Shown: in pieces, positions 24,876-33,494 of the stretch
Numbering within the stretch: the stretch's first letter is position 1
Layout of the letters: each line of letters opens with the position of its first letter
Assembly: GCF_042879035.1 (NCBI RefSeq)
Contig: NZ_JBIAOU010000003.1
Coordinates: forward strand, 310,001-374,000
Direction of reading: 5' to 3'
Length of the DNA: 64,000 nt
From: Rhodococcus_G sp042879035
Lineage (GTDB): Bacteria > Actinomycetota > Actinomycetes > Mycobacteriales > Mycobacteriaceae
Position numbers and translations under genes: made by a program
Notes under the pieces: generated by a model
What the model was told of the DNA's origin: nothing
Databases searched by the model: none
The model's input: the letters and a program-made list of their open reading frames with translations, nothing else

Positions 24876-25185
24876 CTACGCGCCGGTAACAAAGTCTTTA
24901 GCCGCCCACGGTTCGTTCGTGAGGCCCCTGGCCGACGGGGTGTCGAGAGCGGTGCGGAGGTGGTCGATCACCCGGGCGGACGCCGCCGACAACTCGCGGT
25001 CCTTCCGCCGCAAGCCGACCACCTGCTCGGTGAAATCGGCACCCTCGACCACGACCTCCCGCAGTGCGCCCGCTGCGAGTTCGGCCGAACCGTGCTGCGG
25101 AAGAGCAGACTCACGCCGAGCCCCGCCCGCACGGCGGACTTGATCACCTCCGGAGCGTCCGGCCGACAGCGACCGGACTGCAGTA
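24876..25185 (-). pseudogene. LysR-family regulator, C-terminal remnant with frameshift
   Basis: The minus strand encodes the end of a LysR effector domain: RPDAPEVIKSAVRAGLGVSL and then, in the frame one base over, AELAAGALREVVVEGADF and VGLRRKDRELSAASARVIDH up to a TAG at 24878..24876. The first part is the usual hinge and 'AVxAGLGVSLL' helix; the second is the usual C-terminal strand and helix. The N-terminal helix-turn-helix is missing and the frame is broken near 25085. It abuts a second gene remnant on the other strand. Confidence 0.75.
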
Positions 25186-25660
25186 CGCCGAGACGACCAC
25201 CTGCACCCTTGCCCGGCTCGCTCCGTTCACGATGGCCTCGTACCTCGCGCCCGCGACGACCCGGCTCGGCATCGTCGTCACGGTCGAACCCGCTCGGACT
25301 GCGGAACCTCGGGGCACTGTCGCGGGTGACCGGTGTCGACCTGACAGGCCGAGCGTTGTCCAGCCCGATAACGGACGCCGACGGCAGTGCGTTCACTCCG
25401 GCGGGCGCCGCACTGCTCGACACGGTGGCCCGGCGGACCGGTCGGGGTGCCGGGCTCGGGGAGGATCGCCCGGCGCGGGCAGAGGACCTGCTGTACGCCT
25501 ACATCGTCACCGGCACCGCGGTCGACATCGCCGACCACATGCAGCAGTGTTCGATGCGGGCAGCTGTGGCGGGCCACCGTCGATGATCGGGCAGTTGGAA
25601 CGATTCACGTCCGAGGTCGTACCTGCCCTGCGTTCGACGAGATCACCGAGGGCTGGTGAT
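25180..25660 (+). pseudogene. Bacterial-luciferase-like flavin monooxygenase (NtaA/SnaA/DszA group), internal deletion
   Basis: Pieces of this family occur in order but in different frames: ASYLAPATTRLGIVVTVEP (the 'TxRIGLVxTxSTT' strand), then LSRVTGVDLTGRALSSPITD, YIVTGTAVDIADHMQQ and FDAGSCGGPP with LERFTSEVVPALR at the end. A normal member has about 430-450 residues; here fewer than 160 codons remain, so the middle is deleted. It neighbours a TauD-type dioxygenase and a LysR remnant, suggesting a former sulfonate or sulfur-scavenging cluster. Confidence 0.7.
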
Positions 25661-26619
25661 CACCGGGCGAATCCCGGGAAGGCGTCCGGTGTGTCGACGA
25701 CGGAGAAGTGGGACGCGTCGCCGGTCAGGATCCGGCTGGTCCGGCCGTCCACCGACACGGGGACGTCGCCGGCGAGCGTGACCCGGTGGACGCTGCGCTT
25801 GCCCGCACCGAAGTCGGCGATGCCGTAGTGCTGGGTTGCACGGTTGTCCCAGATGACGAGGTCGCCGGGGGTCCAGGCCCACCGCAGGGTGTTCTCGAGT
25901 CGGATGATGCGGTCCTGGAGCAGTTCGTAGAGCGCCGTGGACTCCTTGGCCTTGAGGCCGACGAAGTTCTTGACGAAGTGTCCGAGCAGGAGCGACTTCT
26001 CGCCCGTCTCCGGGTGGATCCTGACCACCGGGTGCTCGGTTTCGAACACGGTCCGCGTGAACTCCTCGAGATAGCCCGTGCGGGTGGCGGCGACGGAGTT
26101 CTTGTCGGCGTGGATCGCCGCGTAGTCGTACTCGTTGCTGTGGACGGCCCACAGGTCGTCCACCAGGGACCTCAGCGGGCGGGGGAGCTGCTCGTAGGCG
26201 GCGACCGTCGACGCCCACGTGGTGGCGCCACCGTACGGCGGGATGTCGACGGCACGCAGGATCGAGGCCTTCGGGATCCGGTCGATGAAGCTGACATCGG
26301 TGTGCCAACTGTTCGCGGCGCCCTCGATCACGAGTGTCCGGTTGTCTGCCGACGTCAGGGTGGGGTGCGTGGTGGTCGGGGAACCGAGGGTCGATGCGAA
26401 CTGGTACTGCACGTCGTCGTTCACGTGATGCTGGCCGCGGAAGACGACCACCTTGTTGGCTGCGAGGGCGTACCGGATGGCGTACGCGGTCTCGGCCGAA
26501 ATGTCGCCGGAGATGCGGACGCCCTCGATGAGCGCGCCGATGTGCTCGCCGAGTTTGGTGACGGTGATGCCTCCGGCGGCGTAGACGTCGGCGGCGGGAC
26601 GGAATTCGGTGGTGGTCAC
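25660..26619 (-). CDS. TauD/TfdA-family Fe(II)/2-oxoglutarate dioxygenase
   Basis: A 319-residue dioxygenase. Iron ligands are His and Asp of SWHTDVSF and the distal His of RATQHYGIADFG; the 2-oxoglutarate Arg follows in RSVHRVTLAGD. The N-terminal KLGEHIGALIEGVRIS and VVFRGQHH segments are standard. Members act on taurine, alkyl sulfates or related compounds to release sulfite or sulfate. The GTG start at 26619 has GAGGAGAAG upstream. A decayed flavin monooxygenase lies next to it and a TetR regulator is divergent, so a sulfur-source role is plausible; the exact substrate is not known. Confidence 0.88.
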   Translation of the reverse strand: MTTTEFRPAADVYAAGGITVTKLGEHIGALIEGVRISGDISAETAYAIRYALAANKVVVFRGQHHVNDDVQYQFASTLGSPTTTHPTLTSADNRTLVIEGAANSWHTDVSFIDRIPKASILRAVDIPPYGGATTWASTVAAYEQLPRPLRSLVDDLWAVHSNEYDYAAIHADKNSVAATRTGYLEEFTRTVFETEHPVVRIHPETGEKSLLLGHFVKNFVGLKAKESTALYELLQDRIIRLENTLRWAWTPGDLVIWDNRATQHYGIADFGAGKRSVHRVTLAGDVPVSVDGRTSRILTGDASHFSVVDTPDAFPGFAR

Positions 26620-26796
26620 GTCTTCTCCTCGTGCTGGGCTGCGAGGAGGGAAAGTAAAGACTGGCCATTACATCGGCAATCCATCCGATCGTGGCGCGTT
26701 CAAACCTTTACAGACGGTCGGTGGGTTGGGTACGCGTCGAACGTTGTGCGAATCCGGGGTGATCGCCGTTGCCGCGCTGCGTTAGGGTGAGCGGTC

Positions 26797-27420
26797 ATGA
26801 CCGCAAGACGCGGCCGCTACAGTGCGGGCGAGAAGACCCGGATCCGACTGATCGAGGCGGCAGAGAAATTGTTCGCGCAGCGAGGCTACGACGGCGTCAC
26901 GCTGGCCGAGATACGCAGTGCCGCAGGGCAGAGCAATGCTTCGGCGATCACCTACTACTTCGGATCGAAGGCGAATCTGCTCAGCGCGATTCTCAAACAC
27001 CGGCTGCCCGTGATCAAGGCGGAGCGCGACGAGCTCTTCCGCCTGATGGACGAGCGCAGCGGCGCTCCCAGCACCCGTGATGTGCTGTGGTGCTTCGTCC
27101 AGCCGTTGGCCGACACCCTCGGGGGCGACAACCACTACGCCGGACTGATCGACCGCCTGCTGGACGCGGACCTCGTCGGTGCGGCGTTCGCGGCCGCCGA
27201 CCCGGACGCCACCGCGAGCGGCTTCCAGGTCAACCGGGTGCTGGATGCCGCACTCGCCGAACTGCCGGAAGGCATTCGGAGGCAACGTGTCCGGATGGTG
27301 TACGACAGCGTCCTGCGAACTCTCGCCCGATACGACAGATCGGGCACCGCACCGGACCACGCGGAGCTGTCCTCGCTCATCGACGCCTGGGAGGGGCTGC
27401 TGCACGCGCCCACCCGCTGA
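26797..27420 (+). CDS. TetR-family transcriptional regulator
   Basis: A 207-residue TetR regulator. The N-terminal helix-turn-helix is clear: TRIRLIEAAEKLFAQRGYDG, VTLAEIRSAAG and ITYYFGSKANLLSAIL. The C-terminal ligand domain has no recognisable specificity. It is divergent from the TauD-type dioxygenase with a 177-base gap and probably controls that gene, itself, or both. A stem-loop 70 bases after its stop probably ends transcription. Confidence 0.9.
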   Translation: MTARRGRYSAGEKTRIRLIEAAEKLFAQRGYDGVTLAEIRSAAGQSNASAITYYFGSKANLLSAILKHRLPVIKAERDELFRLMDERSGAPSTRDVLWCFVQPLADTLGGDNHYAGLIDRLLDADLVGAAFAAADPDATASGFQVNRVLDAALAELPEGIRRQRVRMVYDSVLRTLARYDRSGTAPDHAELSSLIDAWEGLLHAPTR

Positions 27421-27490
27421 CGTTGTGGCGCGCTCGATCGGCGGCCGCCTCGAGCATCGGTGGCTGCGTGTGTTGGAGTGTGAAAAAGTT

Positions 27491-27528
27491 GGGGTGGTAC
27501 CGAATCGACGATGATTCGGCACCACCCC
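27491..27528. terminator. Strong stem-loop after the TetR gene
   Basis: GGGGTGGTACCGAATC and GATTCGGCACCACCCC form a 16-bp stem with one A-C mismatch around GACGAT. It lies in the roughly 290-base gap between the TetR gene and the convergent signalling operon and can serve either strand. Nothing else is recognisable in the gap. Confidence 0.7.
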
Positions 27529-27712
27529 ACGCGACGTCGTTGGGCCCGGAGGGCGCAGCCGTGGGTGGCCACTTGGGCAACTGAGAAGTCCGTCTTCACT
27601 GTAGCGCACATCACAGGGGGCGCCAGACGTCTCCGACGACCGAATTCTCGGACATCTGTCCACGAAGGGCGTTGGGAAGCAGGGGAATCCGGCCGTGCGC
27701 CGTCGGCAGCGC

Positions 27713-28831
27713 TCACCCCTCCGCGATGGTGCGCAGCGCCTGGTGGTCGGCGTCGAGATCGCCGTCGTCGCGAACCTCGGTACGAACGGTACCGGTCGCG
27801 TCGAACTCGACCCGTCGCACCCGGCTGCCGCTCTCGACGACGATCGTGGCCGACCATGCGCGGCCCGCGGGCAGCGCGCGGGCGGTCACCGTCCCACCGC
27901 TGCTGGAGTCGAGCTCGCCGATCAGCGCGGCCCGAACTCGCTGTGCCAGCGCGGGATCGGTGAGGCCGCCGTCGTCGAGCAGGATCACCGCCGTGCCGCG
28001 GCGGCGCGCGGCCGCCGTCGCCCGGCACAGGGGTTCGTCGTCCGCGAACACCGGCGCCCGGAGGGTGTCCCGCAGCCGCTCCTCGACCAGCGCGCACTCC
28101 TCGCGGTCCCGATCGGTGAACACGGCGCCGGCAGCGGATGACTCGAGCAGGGGACGGGCGAGCACGTCCAGCGCGGCGAGCTGCTGGTCGCGTTCGCGGA
28201 CGACGGCGGCGGTCATCGCCTCGTCCGCGGCGCGCTCGGCCTCGCGCTCGCGGAGGGTGAACACCGCGAACGCCACCGGCCGGACCGTCACGGCGACGAG
28301 CACCGAGATCAGGACGGGTGCGAACACGATCGCGGACAGCCGCAGCCCGACCCCCCACCCCTGATCGGTGAGGCCGGTCCACACCGTGAACGTCGCCATC
28401 GTGAGGAGGGCGCCGGCACATGCGTGGAAGATCCTGCCCCGCAACGACATGAAGCAGAGAATCGCGACGATCGGCCGGGCGAACCAGATGTCGCTCATGA
28501 TCCAGCCGGGAACGTCGACCTGGGGCAGAACCAACAGGGCGGCGACCGGGCCGAGTGCCGTCAACGCCACCGCGACCAGAAGGGGCAGCGGATCCCCGGA
28601 GACCCCGACGATCGCCAGTGCCCCGGCCGTCGTCAGCGCCAGCGCCACGAGGACCGGCCACGCGTCGTGTGCGTCGGCGAGATAGGCCGTGGCACGCATC
28701 GACGACGTCACGCAGAACAGGAGGACGATCACCTTCGCGATCGGTCGATCGAGCCACAGCAGGGTGCGAATGTCCCGCGCGTGGATCTCGTGCGGCTGCC
28801 CGCTGCGGCGGCGAGGATCGGGTGCGGTCAC
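27713..28831 (-). CDS. Six-helix membrane protein with pseudokinase-like cytosolic domain (module A partner)
   Basis: A 372-residue protein I cannot name. Residues 25-190 hold six hydrophobic segments. A charged coiled coil (FTLREREAERAADEAM to about residue 220) leads to a cytosolic domain with LDVLARPLLES, LVEERLRDTLRAP and AARRRGTAVILLDD. This layout parallels the neighbouring histidine kinase, but where the kinase family has its phospho-His this protein has Asp222, and the ATP-site Asn box and Gly box are missing. The same blocks are found in the second module (30539..31618), also with Asp222. The GTG start overlaps the kinase stop (GTGA), as in the other module. It is probably a non-catalytic partner of the kinase. 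Confidence 0.7.
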   Translation of the reverse strand: MTAPDPRRRSGQPHEIHARDIRTLLWLDRPIAKVIVLLFCVTSSMRATAYLADAHDAWPVLVALALTTAGALAIVGVSGDPLPLLVAVALTALGPVAALLVLPQVDVPGWIMSDIWFARPIVAILCFMSLRGRIFHACAGALLTMATFTVWTGLTDQGWGVGLRLSAIVFAPVLISVLVAVTVRPVAFAVFTLREREAERAADEAMTAAVVRERDQQLAALDVLARPLLESSAAGAVFTDRDREECALVEERLRDTLRAPVFADDEPLCRATAAARRRGTAVILLDDGGLTDPALAQRVRAALIGELDSSSGGTVTARALPAGRAWSATIVVESGSRVRRVEFDATGTVRTEVRDDGDLDADHQALRTIAEG

Positions 28832-30066
28832 GCAGCGTCCGCCCAGAGCAGCGTCACCTGGGTGCCGAGGCCGGCAGCCGACCGGATCACCGCGGTGCAC
28901 CCGTCGGCGGTGGCCATCCGATCCCGGATGTTCGTCGTGATCCCCAGCTGGAACCCGGGAACCCGGTCGGGATCGAACCCGCGCCCGTTGTCGGCGACGA
29001 CGACACGAAGCTCGCCGGGTTCGGCGTCGATCGCGACGAGACGGTCGGCCGGCGCCGCGGCGGTGTCCGCGTGCCGCAGGCTGTTTCGCAGTGCCTCGGC
29101 GGCAGCGGACGCGATCGCGCGGGCGGCCCGCCGCGGAACGGGAAGGGTGTCGGTGCGGATCGTCACCTGGACGGGTGTGTGGCCGTCCACGTCGCCGAGC
29201 GCGGCCCGGATCAGTCCGATCGCGGTGTCCCGGTCCAGGGCCTCGTCGGCGACGGAACGGGACTGCAGACCGTCGAGCTCGGTGAGCGCGATCGCGGCCT
29301 GCTCGCTCAGCTCGGGAGTGTTACCGCGGCGAGCGAGCCCGAGGAGGGTACACATCACGCGGTCGCGGATCAGGGCCTGCAATCGGGTGTGCTCCACGGT
29401 GCGGGCGGCAGTCGCGGCGCCGACCGCCGACTGCCGCACGACAACCGCGATCGTCCGGTCGAGTGCACGGGCCGTCTGCACACCCGCGATCGTCGCGATG
29501 ACGAAGAGACCGCAGAACACGACGACCGCCAGGATTTCCACCGGGAGCACGACGTCCTGCCGACCCGTCCTGGTGACGTAACGGACCACTTCCGCGGTGC
29601 CCGCGGCGACAGCCAGGTAGCCGAGGCTCGCGGCCGGCCGCCACCCCAGCGCGGCGGCCATCGTGATCAGGCCCGGGAAGGTGGCGAGCCAGATGTCGCG
29701 GTTCGGTGGGATGCTCCCGTGCACGACGAGCAGCCAGGTCACCAGCGTCACCAGGTAGCCCACCGCCGCGACGGTGCCGCAGCGACGTATCCACCGCGGG
29801 TCGGCGGCGTGACTGGCCGGCCACAGGGCCAGCATCGGGACCAGGACGAGTGCCGCGGCCATCGGAGTCCACCACGGTGTCACGATCGGAGCCAACGAGG
29901 CCGCGCCCGGCGCGAGCAGCACTCCGAACAGCAACGTCGCCGCGCCGATGAACCGGGCGAAGGTGCGGACGATCCGTTCCTCTGCCGGGCCGATGCCCGT
30001 CCCGCGTCCCGACGGCCGGGGCGTGTCGGGTACGGAGACCGGGGGCCGGCGCATCGTCGTGGTCAT
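28828..30066 (-). CDS. Histidine-kinase-like membrane protein lacking the phospho-His (module A)
   Basis: A 412-residue protein with six N-terminal hydrophobic segments (about residues 40-200), a dimerisation helix and a C-terminal ATPase domain. The ATPase has an N-box (EALRNSLRHA), a G1 box (VVADNGRGFDP) and AGLGTQVTL near the end. In the dimerisation helix the normal L-H-D reads ALIRDRVMCTLL: Arg234 replaces the phospho-accepting His that the paralogue at 31615..32799 keeps. Autophosphorylation on the usual site is therefore not expected. It starts 25 bases after the small LuxR-type gene and overlaps the partner gene. It could signal allosterically or be a pseudokinase. Confidence 0.82.
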   Translation of the reverse strand: MTTTMRRPPVSVPDTPRPSGRGTGIGPAEERIVRTFARFIGAATLLFGVLLAPGAASLAPIVTPWWTPMAAALVLVPMLALWPASHAADPRWIRRCGTVAAVGYLVTLVTWLLVVHGSIPPNRDIWLATFPGLITMAAALGWRPAASLGYLAVAAGTAEVVRYVTRTGRQDVVLPVEILAVVVFCGLFVIATIAGVQTARALDRTIAVVVRQSAVGAATAARTVEHTRLQALIRDRVMCTLLGLARRGNTPELSEQAAIALTELDGLQSRSVADEALDRDTAIGLIRAALGDVDGHTPVQVTIRTDTLPVPRRAARAIASAAAEALRNSLRHADTAAAPADRLVAIDAEPGELRVVVADNGRGFDPDRVPGFQLGITTNIRDRMATADGCTAVIRSAAGLGTQVTLLWADAA

Positions 30067-30091
30067 CGCGTTCGGCGCGGAGCGCGGACGG

Positions 30092-30394
30092 TCACAGTTC
30101 GTCGAGGGAAATCAGGCCGTCCTGCACCGCGCGGGCAACCAGGGACGCCTTGGTCGGTGCGGAGCGGCCGACCTGGCTGTACTTCGCGCGGATACGGGCG
30201 AGATGCGTGTTGACCGTGCCGATCGACAGGTACAGCTCGGCCGCAACGGTGTTCTTCGAATCGCACCGCAGCCAGCTCAGCAGGACCTCGATCTCACGCG
30301 GTGACAGCTGCGGTCGACGGAGGGGTCGGGGGGCACTGTGCACGACCGCCGGAATGTGCGGACGACGGTGATGCGGATCGAGTGCGATTGTCAT
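30092..30394 (-). CDS. Stand-alone LuxR-type DNA-binding protein (module A, no receiver domain)
   Basis: A 100-residue protein that is almost entirely a LuxR/NarL helix-turn-helix: LSPREIEVLLSWLRCDSKN, AAELYLSIGTVNTHLARIRA and KASLVARAVQDGL. It matches the C-terminal half of the response regulator at 32796..33494 (both have HLARIRAKY/YLARIRAKY followed by a Thr-Lys) but has no receiver domain. The ATG at 30394 has AGGGGG seven bases upstream; starting further upstream adds only unlike sequence. Since it cannot be phosphorylated on a receiver Asp, its control must work another way. Confidence 0.82.
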   Translation of the reverse strand: MTIALDPHHRRPHIPAVVHSAPRPLRRPQLSPREIEVLLSWLRCDSKNTVAAELYLSIGTVNTHLARIRAKYSQVGRSAPTKASLVARAVQDGLISLDEL

Positions 30395-30538
30395 GTCTAC
30401 CCCCTGGGACGAAGAGGGGCCGCGACACGGATGTCGTCGGACCCCCCACTGCGATCTGAACCTATACGGCGTACGAGGTGCCGCCCAGACCGAACTTCCG
30501 TGCCCCGAGAAGTAGGGGCAGGGCGGTGCGGACACCGG

Positions 30539-31618
30539 CTAACCCGAATCTCCGCCGGCCGACTCGACCGGTCGGCCGTCGTGCCCGAACTCGCTTCGAC
30601 GAATACTGTCGGTGTAGCTGGACAGGATGGTCGCCATCGCGGCTCGACCCGGCGGCAGGATCCGCACCGTCACCCGGCCGTCGCGTGCGGACGTCAGTTC
30701 GGCGGCGACGCTGTCGAGGAAGCGCCGTTGCGCGTCCGTCGGTGCGGTGTCCATGGCCCGGTCGTCGAGCAGGATCACCTCGACTCCCCGGGCGCGCGCC
30801 GTACGAGCGGCGGCCACGACAACCGGGTCGGCCATCGACGGAGCTCGGACGCTGTCGCGCAGGTGTGCTTCGAGCAGTCGGCACGCCAGCCGGGTGTCGG
30901 CGTCGAGGGGCTCGCCGGCCGCGATCCGCGCGAGCAGTGGGCGGGCCTGCTCGTCGAGGCGCCGCAGCTGCCGGTCGCGCTCCTCGAGGATCGCGGAGTC
31001 GGCCGCCTCCGCCGCCACCCGCCGGGTGGTCTGGTCCCGCAACGTGTAGATCTGCCGGGCCGACGGGCGGAGGGTGAACGCGAAGAACGTCGCCATCAGC
31101 AGCGGCGCCAGGTTGATGGCCGTCATCCCGAGACCGAGCGCCGCGCCCTGCCCGGTCAGCGTCGTCCACACCACACAGGTGACGATCATCGACAGCATCC
31201 CCAGCCACGCGTAGCCCGGACGGCCACGGACACCCATGAACGCGTAGATCGCGGTCGACGCGGCGAGGGGCCACGTCTGCATCGGATTGGCCTGGGGGAT
31301 GGGCAGCACGCCGAGCACGAGCGCACACGAGACCGGGCCGACGGCAGTCAACGCCCACGTCGGCCGGATCGGGATCGGGTCGCCGGGGATCCGGACGAGG
31401 GCGACCGCGCCGAGGCTGACGATCACGACAGCGAGCACGACCGGCCAGAAGACGTCGACACCTTCGCGTGAGACCACGGCGAGCATCAGGAACGTGGCCG
31501 AGTAGAACGCGACGATCGAGTCGGCGGCGGGCCCGTGCATCCCGATCAGGGACTGGACATCGCGGGAGTTCCGCAGGATCGGTTCGAGGCGATCGTCGGG
31601 TATGTGATGCGGGCTCAC
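30539..31618 (-). CDS. Six-helix membrane protein with pseudokinase-like cytosolic domain (module B partner)
   Basis: A 359-residue paralogue of the protein at 27713..28831. Six hydrophobic segments occupy about residues 35-185, followed by a coiled coil and the conserved blocks EERDRQLRRLDEQARPLL, LLEAHLRDSVRAP and ARARGVEVILLDD. Asp222 stands where kinases have His, and the remaining part (RVTVRILPPGRAAMATIL) looks like a degenerate ATPase strand pair without nucleotide-binding boxes. The GTG start overlaps the kinase stop by four bases, exactly as in module A. I infer a heteromeric sensor with the adjacent kinase; no named family comes to mind. Confidence 0.7.
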   Translation of the reverse strand: MSPHHIPDDRLEPILRNSRDVQSLIGMHGPAADSIVAFYSATFLMLAVVSREGVDVFWPVVLAVVIVSLGAVALVRIPGDPIPIRPTWALTAVGPVSCALVLGVLPIPQANPMQTWPLAASTAIYAFMGVRGRPGYAWLGMLSMIVTCVVWTTLTGQGAALGLGMTAINLAPLLMATFFAFTLRPSARQIYTLRDQTTRRVAAEAADSAILEERDRQLRRLDEQARPLLARIAAGEPLDADTRLACRLLEAHLRDSVRAPSMADPVVVAAARTARARGVEVILLDDRAMDTAPTDAQRRFLDSVAAELTSARDGRVTVRILPPGRAAMATILSSYTDSIRRSEFGHDGRPVESAGGDSG

Positions 31619-32799
31619 GGCATCGCCCAGGTGAGGTTGACGTGGGTGCCCTTGCCGGGCGCGGAGTCGACGCGTCCCGAGCCGCCGGGAAGCCGATTCA
31701 TCCGGCCCACGATGCTGACGGTGAGGCCGAGCCGGTGAGTGGGAACCATCCTCGGATCGAAACCGCGCCCGGTGTCGGCGACCTCGACCACGAGGGCCTT
31801 CGGGGCGACGCGCACCGTCACCGCACGCGTCGCGTGGGGGCCGGCGTGCTGGATGCTGTTGCGAAGCGACTCCGCGAGGGCGGCGCCGACGGCACGGACG
31901 GCGTCCACCGGCATGGTCAACGCATCCGCTCCCGATGCCTCCCGGACGTCGAGTGTCACGGCGTCGTCGATGTCGCCGGCGGCCGCACGCAGGTGAGCGA
32001 CGATCTCGGTCGCTTCGAAGCGGTGATTCGGCCCTGGACCGGCGCGCAGCGCGTCGAGTTGACGCAGGGTGGCGGAGGCCTGGGCGCTGAGTCTCGGCGT
32101 GGCGCCCTGCCGTGCCGCCGCCAGGAGCGTGGACATCACGCCGTCGTGGATCAGTGCGTCGAATCGAGCGTGTTCGACATTGCGGGCGTGGCTCGCCGCC
32201 GCGGCCGCCGCGGCCGAGTGGGTGGCCTCGAGCGTCGAATCGAGGACCCGGCCGGTCCGCAGCGCCATCACCGCCGCACCGACGAACAACGTGCAGAACA
32301 TGATGGAGAAGGCGATGTCCGGGACGAGTGGGTTGGTGACGTCCGGGTCACGGACGACATGGTTGAAGATCTGGACGCCGGTGCACGCGACCACCATGTG
32401 CACGAACACGAGGATCGGCCGCCACGCCGCGACCGCGGCCAGGCTGGCGAGCCCGGGGAAGGTGGACAGCCAGACTCCCAGTCCGTTCGTCAGGGGCGGG
32501 CCGTTCCACGCGAGCAGTCCGGTCGGAATGGCCACCAGGAACGCCACGGCGGCAGCGGCGCCCGCGATTCCCACCGCTCGGGTGTCGCGCAGCAGCGACG
32601 ACACCCCGAGCACGAGTCCGGACCCGAACACCGCGACCACGGCGGTGGGTGTCCACCACATGTCGAAGTGGTCGGCCTGCGTGACGATGGACGGAGCCAA
32701 CAGCAGCAGGTAGAACAGGTAGCCGGCACTGGTGAAGACGGCGAATATGCGCAGAATTCGGTCTGTCGCCTCACGGTGCCCGGCGACAGCGGTGGTCAT
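31615..32799 (-). CDS. Sensor histidine kinase, six-helix type (module B)
   Basis: A 394-residue NarL-group sensor kinase. Six hydrophobic segments lie within residues 15-185. His218 in ALIHDGVMSTLL is the phospho-acceptor, the N-box is SLRNSIQHA with Asn314, the G1 box is VADTGRGFDP and GKGTHVNLTW closes the ATPase domain. The ATG at 32799 overlaps the response-regulator stop (ATGA), and the GTG of the partner gene overlaps this stop. There is no extracytoplasmic domain to speak of, so the signal is probably sensed within the membrane or via the partner protein. Confidence 0.88.
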   Translation of the reverse strand: MTTAVAGHREATDRILRIFAVFTSAGYLFYLLLLAPSIVTQADHFDMWWTPTAVVAVFGSGLVLGVSSLLRDTRAVGIAGAAAAVAFLVAIPTGLLAWNGPPLTNGLGVWLSTFPGLASLAAVAAWRPILVFVHMVVACTGVQIFNHVVRDPDVTNPLVPDIAFSIMFCTLFVGAAVMALRTGRVLDSTLEATHSAAAAAAASHARNVEHARFDALIHDGVMSTLLAAARQGATPRLSAQASATLRQLDALRAGPGPNHRFEATEIVAHLRAAAGDIDDAVTLDVREASGADALTMPVDAVRAVGAALAESLRNSIQHAGPHATRAVTVRVAPKALVVEVADTGRGFDPRMVPTHRLGLTVSIVGRMNRLPGGSGRVDSAPGKGTHVNLTWAMP

Positions 32800-33494
32800 C
32801 CGCGGTCGTGGCGATGGGGGACGGGCAACCACCCGTCCTCGACTGCTCGCTTGTAGAGCTCGGTCTTCGTCCGGGCGGGACGCCCGGCCTCGGCGTACTT
32901 GGCGCGGATCCGCGCGAGGTAGTCGTTGACGGTGTGCGGTGCCAGGCCCGTGAGGCTGGCGACGCGCGCCGCCTTCTCCCCGGACGCGTACAGCGCGAGG
33001 ACGTCACGTTGACGCGGGCTCAGCCCGACGTCGAGCAGGCCGGGATCGCCGTCGATGGCGGCTGCCCACTCGGTCGTCACGACCTGCTCGCCGCTCGCGG
33101 CCGCGGTGATCGCGGCGATGACGGTGGCGGTCGGCTCGGACTTGCGCAGGACGCCGAGGACGCCGGCCTTCGCGGCCAGGCGAACGAGGTAGGGATCCTC
33201 GGCGCTGGTGAAGACGAGGGCCTCGAGGCCCACGGCGCGCAACTGCTCGACGTTGGAGGTCGGCGACGACCCGTCGGCGAGGCGCAGGTCGAGGATCACC
33301 AGATCCAGTTCGCTACCCGTTGCCAACAGTTCGGGCACCGTCGGCGCGGACGCGGTGATCGTCAGGTTCGGATGGCCGGACAGCATGGCCTCGAGTCCCA
33401 TCACGACCGACTCGTGGTCCTCGACCACGCCGATCCGGCGCGGCAGCACCACGGACGAGGTCGAATCCCCCGCGTCCGCCGATGTCTCGGTCAT
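32796..33494 (-). CDS. LuxR/NarL-type response regulator (module B)
   Basis: A 232-residue response regulator. The receiver domain shows the acid pair in GVVEDHESV, the phospho-acceptor Asp69 in DLVILDLRLADGS, the switch Ser/Thr in VFTSAED and Lys in LRKSEP. The C-terminal helix-turn-helix reads LSPRQRDVLALYASGEKAA and TVNDYLARIRAKYAEAG. GTGAGGGGG lies five bases before the ATG. It is the first gene of module B and the likely partner of the kinase directly downstream. Targets are unknown; module A directly downstream on the same strand is one candidate. Confidence 0.92.
   Translation of the reverse strand: MTETSADAGDSTSSVVLPRRIGVVEDHESVVMGLEAMLSGHPNLTITASAPTVPELLATGSELDLVILDLRLADGSSPTSNVEQLRAVGLEALVFTSAEDPYLVRLAAKAGVLGVLRKSEPTATVIAAITAAASGEQVVTTEWAAAIDGDPGLLDVGLSPRQRDVLALYASGEKAARVASLTGLAPHTVNDYLARIRAKYAEAGRPARTKTELYKRAVEDGWLPVPHRHDRG

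Noticed and set aside
27135..28757. Large minus-strand frame overlapping the TetR gene and the partner protein gene
   Set aside because: Out of frame with both real genes, extreme Arg/Gly content, and no resemblance to any family; a GC-rich shadow.
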